From: Bemisia tabaci
Lineage: Eukaryota; Arthropoda; Insecta; Hemiptera; Aleyrodidae
NCBI RefSeq assembly: GCF_918797505.1
Contig: NC_092798.1
Location: 11,669,501 to 11,733,500, forward strand
Length of the DNA stretch: 64,000 nt
Reading direction: 5' to 3'
The notes under the pieces were generated by a model, which made no database searches, had not been told where the DNA came from, and saw nothing but the letters and a program-made list of their open reading frames with translations. Below are positions 25,757 to 40,700 of the stretch, in pieces. Both the position numbers and the translations under genes were made by a program. How positions within the stretch are numbered: position 1 is the first letter of the stretch; the number at the start of each line of letters is the position of its first letter.

Positions 25757-28700
25757 GTAAGAGGCTTTTCATCATCTACACATTTGAATCAGCTATTACA
25801 GAAAGGGCACAATCGACATTTTTTTCGAAATTGAGTTTTTTGCGGTTTTCGCATTAGTGTAAGTAGACACATCCTGTAGTGCAGACTGGGCACTATATTC
25901 GCATTTTTTATGTGTTTTTGACAGGGGTTAAGTTCCTCACGTAGAGCAGAAAGGGCACTGTTGCAGCAATATAGTGCCGTTTCTGCAGTACATGCCCACT
26001 GGGTGCGCGCGCCTCGGCAGCGGCAACTCGTCGTTTGTTTAGTTTTGATACGATTGAGAGGCTAGTTTTGCGTTTCGAAACCACAGTGATCACGCTACAC
26101 GCTTCACTCACGCTGGAAATGAAAGGAGTGAGAATTGAACCTTGCGTGTAGGAAGTGAGAGGAGCCCTTAACAGGTTGGATGAGGAAGTAGGTAGAAGAT
26201 TACTACGCTATTGAACTTCAAAGGATACTTTTTTTTTTTTTTAAAAAAAAAAATTTCTTGACTTGAAATAAGCCAGAAATATTTTTAAAATTTACATAGC
26301 TGTGGGCAAACCACATGGTGAAAGTTTGAAATCGCATACCATCAATTGTGACATTGCCAATTTTATTTCGTCTTCTTTTTTTGTTTTTAAGTATTCTCTT
26401 TTGAAATTTTGTGTGAATTTTCTTCACACCATCAAGATTGTTTTCTGAAAATTTCATGGGAAAATCTCTATTAGTTCTCTTTAAAAAAATAGTATAAAAA
26501 GAGAGCAGAAATTTTGAAACGTTGCAATAGAGATATACAATTTCCAACTTTCGCTATAGACATGCATCATTGCCATACATTTGAGATGAAAAACAAGGGC
26601 TAAAATAATTTTCTGGCTTCATTCTATCACTCTTTATGGCTCCTTCCCCCATGTATTACAGAAAGGGCACTAATGCTCTTCCTTCAAGTGTCATTATTTA
26701 CAACCCAGAAAGAGTATCATGTAAAAATTTTTTATGGAAATTGTCAGTCTACTTAGGGAACAAAAGAAAACCTCGAAAATTTTTTTTCCAAAAGCGTATA
26801 GTTTACTCAAATCAGTTTTTTGCATTTTCTGAACAGTTAACATTTCTGCAATAGTGCCCTTTCTGCAATATGTGATTCATTTGTTCATGATAACAGTGGG
26901 GGGGGGGGGGGGGGAGGAAGAACAGGCAGTCACTGTGCAACAATTAAGAATCTCTAATAATGTTCTGTGTGTTCCTGTGAAATTGATCGATCTTGCTTTG
27001 CAACTGTGTGTAATCTTTTTTAGAATCAATGAAGAAATGCTCCAAAAATTTCAGTAGAAGGTATTGGTAACTTTTCCTTTAATTATAGAATACGAGCAGA
27101 GACTTACAATGTCACAATCTCAGAAATGCATTTTTTTACTTAAGCCATCAAAATGGGGATACATCATTAGTTAGAGAACCACTATAACATCCATGGCAAC
27201 AAATTAGTAGAGATGTGTCTCCCATGAAAGCTACAAATGAATAATATACAGCATTTTCATAAAATAGCAGACATATGTAGCCAAGACATTTTGTTTGTCA
27301 GTGCACACGGTCGGTTTATACAAATCCTTCAAAAGTAAGTAGGATAATGGAAAAGAGAGGGGAAAAAAAACAGGATGGTAAAAATTTATGCCAAAAATAT
27401 TGCTTTGAAGTAGGAACATTAATCAATTTAAAATTGTTTAGTGCCATTATGAAATTCCTCTTAAAATACCAAGTTTTGACACTACCAGGGAGCGTCTCAT
27501 ACAGAATCTTGCCATGACTTATGGAGGGGTAGCTTTTCATCACACTAGGCGAAATTACTTTTTTCTTAAACATCCGCTTATTTCATTCTGTTCAACTCCT
27601 TTTTATCCTTATTACAGTTCTATTTACTATGTTCTCTTGTTCTAGTTGATCTTAGAAACTCTGTGTGGATTTGTGGACTGGGTCTCCATAACACATGTAA
27701 TCTCCAATGATGGGAGGTTGCTTCAAACTTTGTGCTTGCTTCTGATCGATCCAAACTTTCAAAATCAAGCTGCTGAGTGCTTATTGGAGGTAAGATTCTT
27801 CTCAATTCCCCCTTCTGGATATGAACATAAGAAGTTTATTTCATCGGTGTCCACGCATTGGTCGTAAAGCAGACTCATGAATTAATACCTACCGTAATGT
27901 GTATTATAGAACTGCATTAATGCCCCAATAATTAAATGATTTTTGGCAAAGACCGCGCTGGATAGTGGATACCTCAAAAAAAGGTTGTGGAAATGTCATT
28001 CCAAGCTTTGTTTGTTACCAAAGAGCACAGGCTTGATCAATTTTGTATCGTATTTGTAAAACAAAGTCATTCAATTTAGAAATAACACTAAAAACCACCT
28101 ATATTTTCAATTCTTGATTTGAGCAAGTCAAGTAACTGATATCTCCAACAATCAGGACATTGCTGAATATCACTATTGGTGATGATGAACAAATCAATAC
28201 CATAGTTTATTGATATTGACAAAGATGCAGAAACCACAGAACTCTCTACCAAATTCATCAACCCTCCTCCATTTTTAACCAAGACTCCCTATTGCTTTCT
28301 TCCAAAGACTTATAAAAGAAAAAAGTATTACCCAAAGAATTGGATTTTTTCCACCATTATAACGCTACCTTTCAATACCGACAGGGTTTGTCCATTTTGT
28401 CCTGTTTTCACAGGAACTTCTCTGATTTGCTCTATTCTTCCAGCAGTTTGCTGAGGCCGTTTGAGAGATTGGAGTACCCCTGTATATCGATACTACTCCA
28501 GAATAATGATAAAGTAAATCGGCAAAGAGTAGGCTGTTAAATATTTTTTGAACGCCCTTGAGAAATTGCTCTCCGGAACTGGACGAAATTCCTTGGATCT
28601 AAACAAAGGATGGAGGAAGGAAATTCCTCATTCTTTTGTTGGTCCTAAGAATTCTACAGCCCCTTGCTTTTAAGCCAATATTTTATTGCTGAGTGTTTAA

Positions 28701-31700
28701 TTTTGGTTTTTTTACCCCATGCTGTCAGATTGTATCTCGGAAAGGCAAACTAGAAGAGCGCAAGCCGTTAATGATCCTTTTCAGCCACGATGCATTGACT
28801 TACATCAATGAAGCAGTGAAGACTTGTCAATCAATGCCGATCAGTGAAAAATCTTACCTGTTCATCAAAAATTTAACAAAGGTATCTTTAATTTCTATTT
28901 AAATTAATCCTTAATCAACCTTAAACAAATTCAAATCAGCCCTGATTAAACAATTTTCAACACAATAATAAGACAATTTATTTTAAACACGGAGTAACCA
29001 GTGCTTTATAAAGGACGAAAGTCTAATCTTTCCCAAGTCCTTTTTTCCCCTCATTTTCGACTTTTCTGTTTTCAGTGTCCCTCCTTTTTTCTTTTGAGAA
29101 AGTAGCTGTAGTTCTTTCCTCGGAACACAAACTATAGATGCCTAGAAAGTATTACGAGAGCTTACAACTTGTGTGAAGTTTTCTTTTCTCCCTGAAAAAT
29201 TTTCCTCCTAGACTTCTGGCTCCTTTCAAAAGTACTGACTTCAAGAAGCTCTATGGCTACAATGCAAGCTAATTCAAGAAATCATCCAAAGAATTTTAGA
29301 GGAAGTCAGCGTATTTTTAAAAAAAATTGGTGGTTCTGTTTAATGGTAAAGGAAAGTCAGGGAATCAGAAAATTTTAGATTCAAGAAAAAGCAAAAGTTA
29401 AAGAAAGTCAGGGAATTTAAAGATGAAAACATTATGAAAATCCTGCTGAACACAAATAAATATGTAACATATCCTTAATTTATCCAATGATGATGCGAAT
29501 GCATCATCAAGAATTGAATTATGTATTTTTCATCCTTGTCTTGATTTCTCCAGGTCTTGCATGGGATGAGTACTCAGCTGTGCAGTATCTGGGGTAAAGA
29601 GGATGGCTGCAACGGGCATAAAAATTCTCCGAATTCCCACCCGATCTCCCGACCGGACGCCTTTGGAGTTTACATGCAAGCAGTCGTTGCGTTTAGTAAA
29701 CACCCATCACTCACGATCGTTCATCTCATCAATCCCATCTGGAACTCATTTCTGAAACATGACAGTATCTCCAAGGATCCTGTCTTCCTTACTTTCCTTC
29801 CTGAATGGGTGGATGCATCAGCCTCCAAACTAATCAAGGTCAGTTGACTGCAGCTCTGTAATATTTGTTGTTAGCTAAAATCTCAACTAAGGGTGTGAGA
29901 GGAAAAGTTGGTATTATTTGAATCAAAGCCCTATAACTCATTTTGGGATGTTGCAGGTCTCCTGTTTCATATATTTTTTGAGGATAGCTCATAGTCCATT
30001 GTGCAAAAAATTCAAGAGATTTCCTTTGCCTTTCTAAAAATATTCTCTACAAATATTGCACATAAAAGTCTGAGTTGAAATTGAGATCCACAGATATTTT
30101 GGCACAAAACATACTGGAAAAAATATCTATCCAATCTAAAGACATGTCAAAATTCCGCTAAAATCTTTCCAAAGGAAAACTTTTTGAAGCACTATTTTAC
30201 AATTTTGAGATTCATCTAAGCTACATTTTAAGAAAGTCTTGCCTTCTGAGTGAGCAAAATGATGAAATTTACTGAACTCAATTTATATCTGGGAATTTCA
30301 ATCCAAATGTTTGACATTAACAGCTCTTTGAGAATATTTTATTCGATAATTTATTGTAGTTTATCTCTTAGTTCAGCCTAAAAGTTCTTATCATTTATGG
30401 AAAAAATCAAATGTAATAAAATAAATATTCACCTTTTTGTGAGTAGAATATACTGTGTATTTTTACCTGATTAGGTTATTCAAGAAACAGTGATAAAAGA
30501 GCCTCGCTTGTTAGTATGGTTGCTTCAATTGTCAACTAAAGTTACGCAACATTTTTGAAAATGGTATATTGATGGTGAAACTAGATAAACGTGAAATCTG
30601 GTTTGCTCTATTGTGGGTTTCCATATTGTATTTTTTTTTAAAGACGTTTGATCATTTTTACCTCACAAAATTTTGTTTTCTTTTTCTTTGCCCTTTTGGT
30701 TAGAATGCTCCCTAAAAACTGTCAAGCTTTTTTTTTTTTTTCATTTCTTTAATTTTGAGATCAATAAAATTTGGAAGGAAAAACTTATCTGGTACCTGTA
30801 ATGTATTTATTTTCATTTTTTGTTTACCTCCCACACGTTAATTTAAATAGAATTGGTGAAAATTTGAACATTGCTTGATAGGGTACTGCGTTCGTTTTTA
30901 TTGTTGACTTTTCTCTGATGTCCAGTTCATTTTCCTCTACTGTTTTCAGATGGTGTATCCTGCTGTGAGACTGGAAAATGTTGGCCATGAGTCCCTTCTT
31001 TATGCTGTCTTGGATTACGACAGTGAAGAAGAGTTTAACAGTTTCTTTTTCCGATCCAGGACTGACTTTCTAGAAACTTTTCGTCAAGCTACTCTTGTTG
31101 CCCCTCTAATAACATACGGCTATGCAGAAAAGTGGCTTTTCAACAAGATACAAAATGCAGTCAATCTTCCGAAAGAACCTCTTACCTTGCAATCTCCAGA
31201 ATATCTGGAATGGGAAGCTGTCTCCATGGTATGTCAGATAATATAAAAAGGTTTTTTTTTAAACTTTTGTTATTACTTAACTTATGCAATAAACCACCTG
31301 GCAGGGTAAGAATGGAGGCACTAAAAAAAGTTCCCTCAAGAAATTTTTTGCAGAGCATATTATTTGGTACATGTTACATGAATATACTGGAAATGTTCTA
31401 AATGAAGGTATAAGTGAAAAATAAGTGCGTAGGATTTACATTAGAATTGGTGAATTTTAACTTCACCGAAAAATCAAATTTCATTTATTTCTAATTAACT
31501 CAAATTTTGTCGGTCACAGTCGACTAAAAGTTGCAAAACCTAACCTCTAAATTCATTTTTAAGTTGGGAAAATCGTATTTTAAACTCAAGCTGTACACAA
31601 GCTGAGCTTTTTTTCAAGCAGGGTGGAGCCATTCTTAGTTTCTCATTGGCGCGAACCATTAATCAGCAATAGAATATTAAAGTAAACATCCTTGTCTCAA

Positions 31701-34700
31701 CTTGCAGCTGCTGAGAAGAGGACAAGAAAGAAATTAGAATTGAAAATGTGCATTTGAGTTTCAAGTTAATAATCTTAAATTTCTTCTTTTCTGTATTTCA
31801 GTTGTTAGATAGTGTGCTGAGTAAGATCGTCATGTGTTCGGAAAGACCACCTGTATCAAATGGAATCCTTCTGTTAGACCAGTGCCTGGCGCTTACACCG
31901 TCAGATCCATTGATTTTGTCCTGTCTCCTCTCCTGTATCTCAGCTCTGTTTGTTTTTCTCAGCATGTCTCCTGTGGAAACAACGAAAGTAAGTTTCATCT
32001 TTAGTCTGGCATTTCTAGATCACTCCTAAATGAAATAATTTAACAGGAAGAATCATTGATCCGTCAATTTTCGCAAATTAAATGCCTCTATTTGTTTACG
32101 TGGCCAATTTATCGAGACTCTAATGAGGCATAAATTTCGTTGAACAATTCATACTTTACACAAATTATGTAAAGAACATTTATTGACGACAAAAGTACTT
32201 GATTACGTATCCTGATTGTGGTGTTACATAAATTTTCCGTCTTCTGTATGCTTTCAAGAGGGCATCACTGGTCAATTTTTACAAAATTTTATGCTGTAAT
32301 GATGCTCACAATCAGTCCTCCCTCAAACCGTTAACATGTGACAGTATGTTTGCAACATCACAATCTGAAATACATGTGTTCATAATTTCTATATCAAAAT
32401 ATAACTGTTTCATTAGACTTATCTTATGTTTCATGATGGAATAAACCGCCTTTGAAAGAGGTTATTTTGGGGTCTTGCTTCATCCATCAATGAATGAGAG
32501 TCTGAAAAACTTAAGTGTATTTCAAAATATTTTTTTGTTTCCGGTTTCATGTTCCTTCTTTGGTTTTTGCAGGTCTATCTACCCCGCACATTAGATAAAA
32601 TTTTCGAAACACTCATCTATCCTTTGCCAGCAGAAAGCGATAAAGAAACCAGGCAGAAAGCTGTTAACCTCCGCCGCCACGCTGCCTCCCTTTTAGTCAA
32701 AATAAGTCAAAAGTACCCTCTTCTACTCCTCCCACTCTTCGATGTAATCAGTGTCACCATTACAAATCTTCGTTATAAGACTGCTCAACTCTTAAATTTA
32801 GAATTCACTTGCTTAATGGTAAGTAATCATATTTCAATACTTTTTACAAAATAGCCTGCTAATAAATAACTGAAATAGTAAAAAAACAAAATTCCGAATT
32901 CTTGCAGTTTTGTCAATGAGTCTCATGGGAGATTTTTCAAGCACAACGAAGGGAACCCCACCCATATTGCTCAGCTCCTGAGACACCGCATACCCTCAGA
33001 GAGAAATTTTGCAGCATTAAGTAACTTTCATCATAATTTGAAGACAGCAAGCTCGTCTAAACTTTTATCTTCTTATAGCTTAAAACAAATTTGCTTAAAA
33101 ATTTGCTATAAATCATAAAAATCATATGTTCTCTGATTGTGAACTTGAGGAGTCTCGACAAAACCAGCTGTTTTTGATAGCAGCAGCAATATCAGACTTA
33201 TCAGTGTCATTTGCCAGCAGATTTACTGAACCCTGCTAGTTCTTTTCCCTCATTTCCCCCTGCACAAGAGAATGCATCTGGTCTGCGTTGTTTCAGTATT
33301 TATAAGAACATTTTATTTTTTCATAAATGAACCATCCTATAAATCTTTCTGAAAAATTTAGTACCTTTTCTTGGAAATGCATATAAATATCACAGGAGGT
33401 TTCAGGCAAACCTAGGTGATAGTTTTTCTTGGAAAAAAATAAAATGCCGCCAAGAAATACTGAAGCAGCACAATCAAAATATGTTCCTTTGTATGAAAGG
33501 ATGATGTTTGAAAATTAATCACCCCTCCCTTTAAAATTTATTGAATAATCCCTGCAGTTTTCTTCAAATGTTTTTTTTTTTCTATATTTTTCCAGGAAGC
33601 AAGCTTACTTATAAGTAACCACTTCTGTGATTATGAGCGACAGACCAAAATAGTCGAAGAGCTCATTACTCCATTTGTTGCGCCATGGTTGACCATCTGT
33701 AAGACAAGTCTGACCAATCCGATGGAGTTCATGAACTACATTGGTCTCAACATGCCCCCTTACGAAGACCACAAGGCAGATCCTAATTTCAGTAGACGAT
33801 CTCAGGCACGTATTTTTCAATATTTTTTAGAAGAAATCACATTGCATTCATCATGTAGAACCCTTGAAAGTGAAAATTAATAATTAAAGGGTGTAACAGG
33901 TGAATTAGCTCGGTGATATCCTTTTAATTTCAAGGAAAGGATGTTAAAAGATGAGAACTTATTTAGAAACTAACAACTTCAATGAACTTTAAAACTGAGT
34001 TTTAGATGAAGAATGAGCCGTAATGTTCTTTTTTTTTGTTGTTGTTTGATTTTTATATCAAGTACGCTCAAAGATGAATTTTTACTTACTGATACTATTA
34101 TCTAAATTCTTTCACAAGTTCAGGGGCTTCATGATTTTGTCAGGCTCATTTGTATTTGTGTAGAACAACTCAAAGCTTGCAGCTTCATGAAGTTTGCGTT
34201 CGGGTAAACTGGTGTGCACCAGTAAGGGAGTCCAACTCTACCTTAGCAGTCAAGCCCAGTCGTTCGTATTTCAACTCAGTCTTCTTTTTGACAAATTTGC
34301 GACAGCCATCACCTTAAATTAAAACCTCAAGATAGAGTAAAGAGTTCTGATATTATTATATATCGGTCTTTTAATTGACAAATCCAAGGAAATCAATCAG
34401 GACCAATCCAAAAGAAGTAAAGCCTAACCATGCCTAATCATGTTTATCAATACCAAAGCTGCACTAGTTTAAGACTGTCCCTAACCTGTGACTGTAATTA
34501 GACTAATAATTGAAATTTATAGTCAGTTTAAATGATGACAAGCTGAGTTGATATGGGATTTTGGGGAAAGTTCAGTTTTTTGGCTGAGTAATAGTTAGCG
34601 GTATGTGAATTGGTTTCTCTTATTCTAGTGTTTTCATCGCAGAACTTGCAAAGAATTAGATTTTTTCCTCTTTGGCAATGGAATCCCCAAAAATTTTGAA

Positions 34701-37700
34701 CAAAGGTAGCAAAAAACTTTGTTAAAGGATGGACTTTCTATTTTTCAGGCAATCAGAAGCCTAAATGTTTTTAAAGTCCTTAAAAGTTTTTTTTTGTTTT
34801 TTTTTTTTTGTTATCTTTATTAGTGCTCAAACATTTTTTTGCAGTCCTTGAAAACAATATAATTTTTGACGTTACCAATTTGAACTTTTTTAAAAATCTC
34901 TTTAGATCCTTTGATTTTAGTGATGAAAATTATCATCAAGCCTGTCAAAGCATAATAAAAGGAATCATTTGATTCTTGGAACTTTTGAGCGATTCTCTTG
35001 TCAAGTCTCTTTCACTGACTATTTACTGATTTCCCCCTAATGTATTTCTATTTATTTTTTCTACAGATTTGGAATATTATTGAAGTCTTACTTGCCATAA
35101 CCAGGCGGTGTGTCTGGCCGGATGATCCTGACAAAGCATTGAAAGGTGGATTCCTTGTCGGTCTGACTGAATCGGGAAATCCGATCTATCGCAATCCAGC
35201 AGCTTCACACGTTTTGCCTCTACTTCCTGGTGTCTTCAATCTCCTTCATGTCCTCCACTCTTTGTGGACGCCTCAAGCTGTTAGCTTGATACCAGAAGTG
35301 CGTATCTTGAAACCCATGTAGTAAAAGTAATTTGTGTTACAAATCTTGTTGTCGATTTATTCTGGTAAAAGGGTTGAGGAATCCATCCTCCTTAAATCAA
35401 TCACACAGATTCAACTGGAATCAACGGGACTTTGTACTCAGACATTGACTAATGGAGGGTTGCCAGTCAAGGAAAACCGGGAAATGTTGGAGAAAATGAA
35501 GAAAGTGTCAGGGAAAAATTGTGAAGTCACCTTTATTTGCTCTCTCAACTGCGTTCGATGTTTCAATCAACTTTTGCCCGAAAATAATTTCTGATCACGT
35601 CTTTTTAACCATTTGGCACAACCTCAGTGGTCAGGAAATTTTGCTAAAGTGCCATAGAAATTAATTCTCTAAATTCTGTGGCAACCCTGCTCTCTGTCAC
35701 ACTTTATCTTTTGGATGAAAAACCACCCAATGTCATTTGTTGGGAACTTAGGTGATTTTTCTTCTCTACATGAAGAAAATTCTCTAAGCCATAATATTGG
35801 TTCAGAGATTTTGAAGCTCTGCAACTGAAGTACGCATTTTTGTAGTTTCACCCTTGACGAGCAAGATTTTCATTTCTGTAAACTAATAGTTACTATCTCA
35901 AAAGTTGGTAGTTGTACCTTAAAATAGCAATCCTACGTATTTATTTAGCCCTATTTTTGCATGCAAAGTTTGATGGAATACTAATGCTCTTGTTAGCGCT
36001 AGGTTACCCTTTCATCATGGCCGTAATTTCAACAACTTTTTTAACTTAAGAGTTGATTTTAGAGATAACCAGCGGCTCATTGTATTTCTTTCAAAATTTT
36101 ACACCCTCGAAAAGATGGTTGAATTGAAAATTCCTGCAGCCCGATTGTAACTCCATAAAAAGCTATCTTCCGAGATGTCTCAGAATAGATGTCAGCATTT
36201 TACCAAACTCTCAGAGATTCTCAAGAATATTTTTGCAAGATAGTTGCAATTGCATTTTGCCTTTAGTTGCATTGAAAAATTTCCCCAGAATAATCCTCCT
36301 GCAGTTATTTTATTTCATGTTTTGGTAATTGTTCTAGGGTTATCGTGGAGCGACTGATATGCTGGAGAGTGACAAAAACTATTTACTTGGACTGACCACC
36401 TCCAGTGAAATAGCTCGAATGAACAGTAGCCCGTGTTTTCAGATGCAAAACTTCCTTGCTACAACCTACGACCTTTCTTGTCATATTTTAAGTTGTGCTT
36501 GCCAAAATTTTGGCTATAGCTTTTATCAAATCCAAGACTTATCAGCAACCATTATCAATGTTATGTTATCTAATTTAGAGGTAAGTAAATACTTTTAACT
36601 GGGGTCCTAACTGTGATGGATTCTATTTTGATAGAGGAAGAATCTTATCTCTATGATAATATATTATTTTAGCTGCCATGACTTATTTTAATTATCTTGA
36701 CCTTCAATAGGTTCGCAGTATAATAAGCGGTCTCACCAAAATTGGGTTTTTTAGAGAACTTGCTAACCAATTTTCCAAATCTCAAACTTGTTTTAATGCT
36801 GAGAGTATACATGTAGCTGGTAAATAATCAAATCAGGTATTTTATCAAATGCTTCAGCAGATAGTCAATTCTTGAATGTTTTGAGTGTTTTTACAAAGAG
36901 CTCTCGAATTTTCTGTGTTTTAAAAATAGGAATTAATCAAACTACGTTCTATCAGTGCATTTCTCTTTTCAAAATGCTCCTGAAATACTTTTAACCGTCA
37001 AAACTGTAGAAACTGGATTTTAAAGAATGTTGTATCATTTGAAACAAACGTTCTTTTCTAGGCTAAAAATCATTACCGCCATTATACAATGATACTTTGT
37101 GAAAATAATTCTTGTCTATGAGGACAAATAATTATTCTGTCTCAAAATGCCTGATTCTATTATGTACCTAGAACATACACAAAATGCCTCTTTTCACCAT
37201 GTTTTAATAATGATTATGCCCAGGAAATGTGTCTTTTCATCACTTTGATGTGTATTTTTCAGTTTAGAGGACACAAAGTAGTGGAACCTACCTTTCCGAT
37301 AACCCCTATATAATTCTTTAATCTTTAAATTCATTTTTTGATGCATAAAAAATGCCGATGGCATTCATTTTGTTGTTTTGTATCTAATCAAATCTTAGCT
37401 GAAAAATAATTTTTAAGAGTGACCTAAAGTTTGACACAATTTTAAATGCTACTTTCTAACAGTATTATGCAACTGCCCAATTTTCACCAAAACCTGATTT
37501 TTGTCAAATTTTACTGGAAAACAGCCTTCTGGCTGTAGATAATTGAACGCGTTTATGCTAAAAGAACTGTTGCAGGTAAAACCTGTACACTTAGCTCCTT
37601 TTACTATGAATGCGTCCCATTGATTCTAAACTGTTCTCTTGTCTGTGAGCTGAAACTTTTCCTTTTAACTGTAATATTGTTAACCTTTTGCAGAATGTTC

Positions 37701-40700
37701 CTGATTACCGCCTACGGATTATCATACGAGCTTTCTTGAAGTCTTTAATCATATCTTGTCCCAGTATGTACTATGAGTCTGTTCTCATGCCTGTCTTATC
37801 GCACTTCACTCCATTCAGTAAGTTAAATGTATAATTTTTTCTAGAACTTGCCATGAATTTTCGTAATTTTATAATTTTCAATGCTGAAAATATTCGTCCA
37901 AAATTTGTCAGGTTCTTTCTAGGAACAAAACAGCAGGACCTTGTACGCTAAATGCAAGGGGTCGGCGCACTGTTAAATATCGTTATTATCTGTTGTGATG
38001 TTTTCTATGACCTCCTGAGTACAACAAGCTTTAAAAACGGAATGGGCCACTAGACACGATTCGAACGAGAAATAAGCATCATTTTTTTTCTCTTTTGAAT
38101 TTTATGCAGAATAAAATTCGTAAAATGGGGAGTTTTTGGTGATCAATTTCTTCACGAGATATTAGCAAGTATTTGTAACACAGATCAAATAGAAGTTAGG
38201 TCATACAAATGATATCATTTGCTTTTTTTTAGAAATGAATGCCTTGACTTTTAGATATGTGATTTGTATTCCTTAAGCAATTTTGAAGAGAAAACAAGTT
38301 GCTTAGTGCCTTAATTCATACCCTGTCCAAAGGCCTATTTTCTTTGTGTCAATTTTGCATAAAGGGAGTCAAGCGTAGAAGAGTGAGTCGTTCTGCTCTT
38401 CTGTATATCACTATGTTGTTGCATATTGCACGGTTGTAAAATTTTATCGGCACTATACACAAATTACTACATAAACTTAAAACTTTTTGGGAAAACCGAT
38501 TAATATCACTTACTTACTTATTTTCTATGTACGATGGCCATTTCGGGCGGGCAGGCCGCCCATCTTCAGGTGACTGCCTTATTGTTGAAAAGGCGCCGGC
38601 GCGGCTATCACGCCGGATTTTCGAACTTTTCAACAATAAGGCAGTCACCTGAAGATGGGCGGCCTGCCCGCCCGAAATGGCCATCGTGCATAGAAAATAA
38701 GTAAGTGATATTAATCGGTTTTCCCAAAAAGTTTTAAGTTTATGCAGTAATCTTCTGTATATGTTTTCTTTCGGAGTTATGAAACTGCTGGTGCATTAAA
38801 TCTGCTGACAAGCCTTTGTTTAGAAGTTGACAAGATATTCCCCTGCACCTTGGTATTTATTATTCGAGAATTTCGCTTAATTTTCTTTTTCATTTCGTTT
38901 GAACCCAAGAATACGAGGGCATCTGGCTTATCTACCCAGTTGTCAAGGAAAAGAAAGCTCCCCTGGATAACCAGTTCGGTGTTGCAACATTTCTAATAGA
39001 TAATGCCTGTGAAAAGGTTCAAAAATTCACTGTTTAGCCCTGTTTTTCTTAAAGTTGGCAAATTGTATATTTGACATGTATAGCTTGTCCTGTTCAGGAG
39101 TTTGTACACACATCGTTATCAAATATTAACAAAATTTGGCCGACAATAAATCCGAGGTCCATAGGAATTCCCTGGTCTCCTGTTCAGGGCCCTTACAATT
39201 TACAAGTTCCGCTTGCAGAAATTTTATTTTCTATTTTGAAGTCTTTTACTACCTCAGGAAGTTTAAGGAAAAGAGTGAATTTTTAAAACCCAGAATTTTG
39301 AGCATCAATCTCTTGTTGGGAGGAGAATAGCTCAGCGCAGATAACTTGTTGAATAATTCCTCTGAAACTCATGTTTTTCTCGTCCTTTTTCAAATCCTAA
39401 ATAATTTTTTCTTCTGTGATTCGGAACTATTCGTATTCAAAGGAGGATTGATGAGTGTGAATGTATGTGGTACTGATTGATCCTGCAGACAGCCAGTATT
39501 TATCTCTCCTTTTTTCTTTTCTTCCAGTGTGCGAACGACTTAGCCTCAAATGGGAACTGCTGCGGCAGATGCGAGAATCAGGGAAGATTGATGATAACGA
39601 TGAAAATACTCAGGTATATATTATTAATTTTTTCCCCTTTCTTCCAATCAAATCTATTGCTGAAAAAATGCATCCTTTTCGTCCAGATTTTAAAGTCAAC
39701 TTTTTGGATATTTGTTACTGTCCTTAAAAAACCATAACGATGAAAAAGTGGGATATTATAAATCACCATTATCTTCAGAAAACTTTAACGCCAAATTTCG
39801 ATCCAACTTGAAAAAAAGTCGCGCCTCCGAACAATTTGTTTAATGTTTTCCACTAATTTGCGAAATTTTGCACTAATGTTCCTCTCCCTATGGTTGTTTA
39901 AAATTTATCTGGTTTATCTTACCATTAATGGTTGTATCCTTTTTCTGATTTACCGAGTTACCACATTTCTGTTGGGATTTCCAGGAACTATTGGAAGATA
40001 TGTTGAACCGGCAGCTTACCCGAGAATATCTAGATGTAGTAAAAATCATTCTTTATGGTGGAAGTGGCACAGAAAAAGGATCATTAGATGATGCCATGGA
40101 CGGAAATGACTCAAGTCAAACACCGCCTCAGCCGACAAGCTCTCTTCATCCGGAAGTTATCAGCGAACTTGGGATCAAAGTCATGAGGAACAGTCGCACA
40201 TGTCAGGGAATTGCTCAGTTCATGCTGAGGTTTGTTCTTTCTTTTCGTTTTTCTTGCAAGCATTAAAGAAAATGAGCTAAGAACGCTTTTCCTCCTTCAG
40301 TAATAGTTGAGAAATCACTCGGAGAAAGTTCTTACCCACCTGACAACCGCCTAAAACAACAGTACAAAACTGCTGAGAACATTGCTGCAACATCAATTTT
40401 GACAGTAATGTCGTGACAACGTTTTCGCAAATGGACGTATTTCTACCAAACAGACCTATGTGCAAGTGAGAAATATGGGGTGTGCTCGTTAGTTCTCTTT
40501 GCGTAAGAGTGAATGAGAATAATAAAGCGCCAGTGACGTCAGCGGCAACGAACAAGCGCCGTCACAACGGGGAGATCGTTGGAGGGAGTCCTTAACTCAT
40601 GGGCCCTGTCCACAACGCTCTAGTCCTATCCTCGCGGCTCATGACTGCCGCATTCAGTTGGCACATAGGTCTGTTTGATAGAATGTAAAATCCCGCTTTT

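Noticed and set aside
28088..28282. 64-codon minus-strand frame with a protein-like look inside an XPO5 intron
   Set aside because: No recognisable domain, no splice partners, and it lies within AT-rich intron; likely chance or a decayed repeat.
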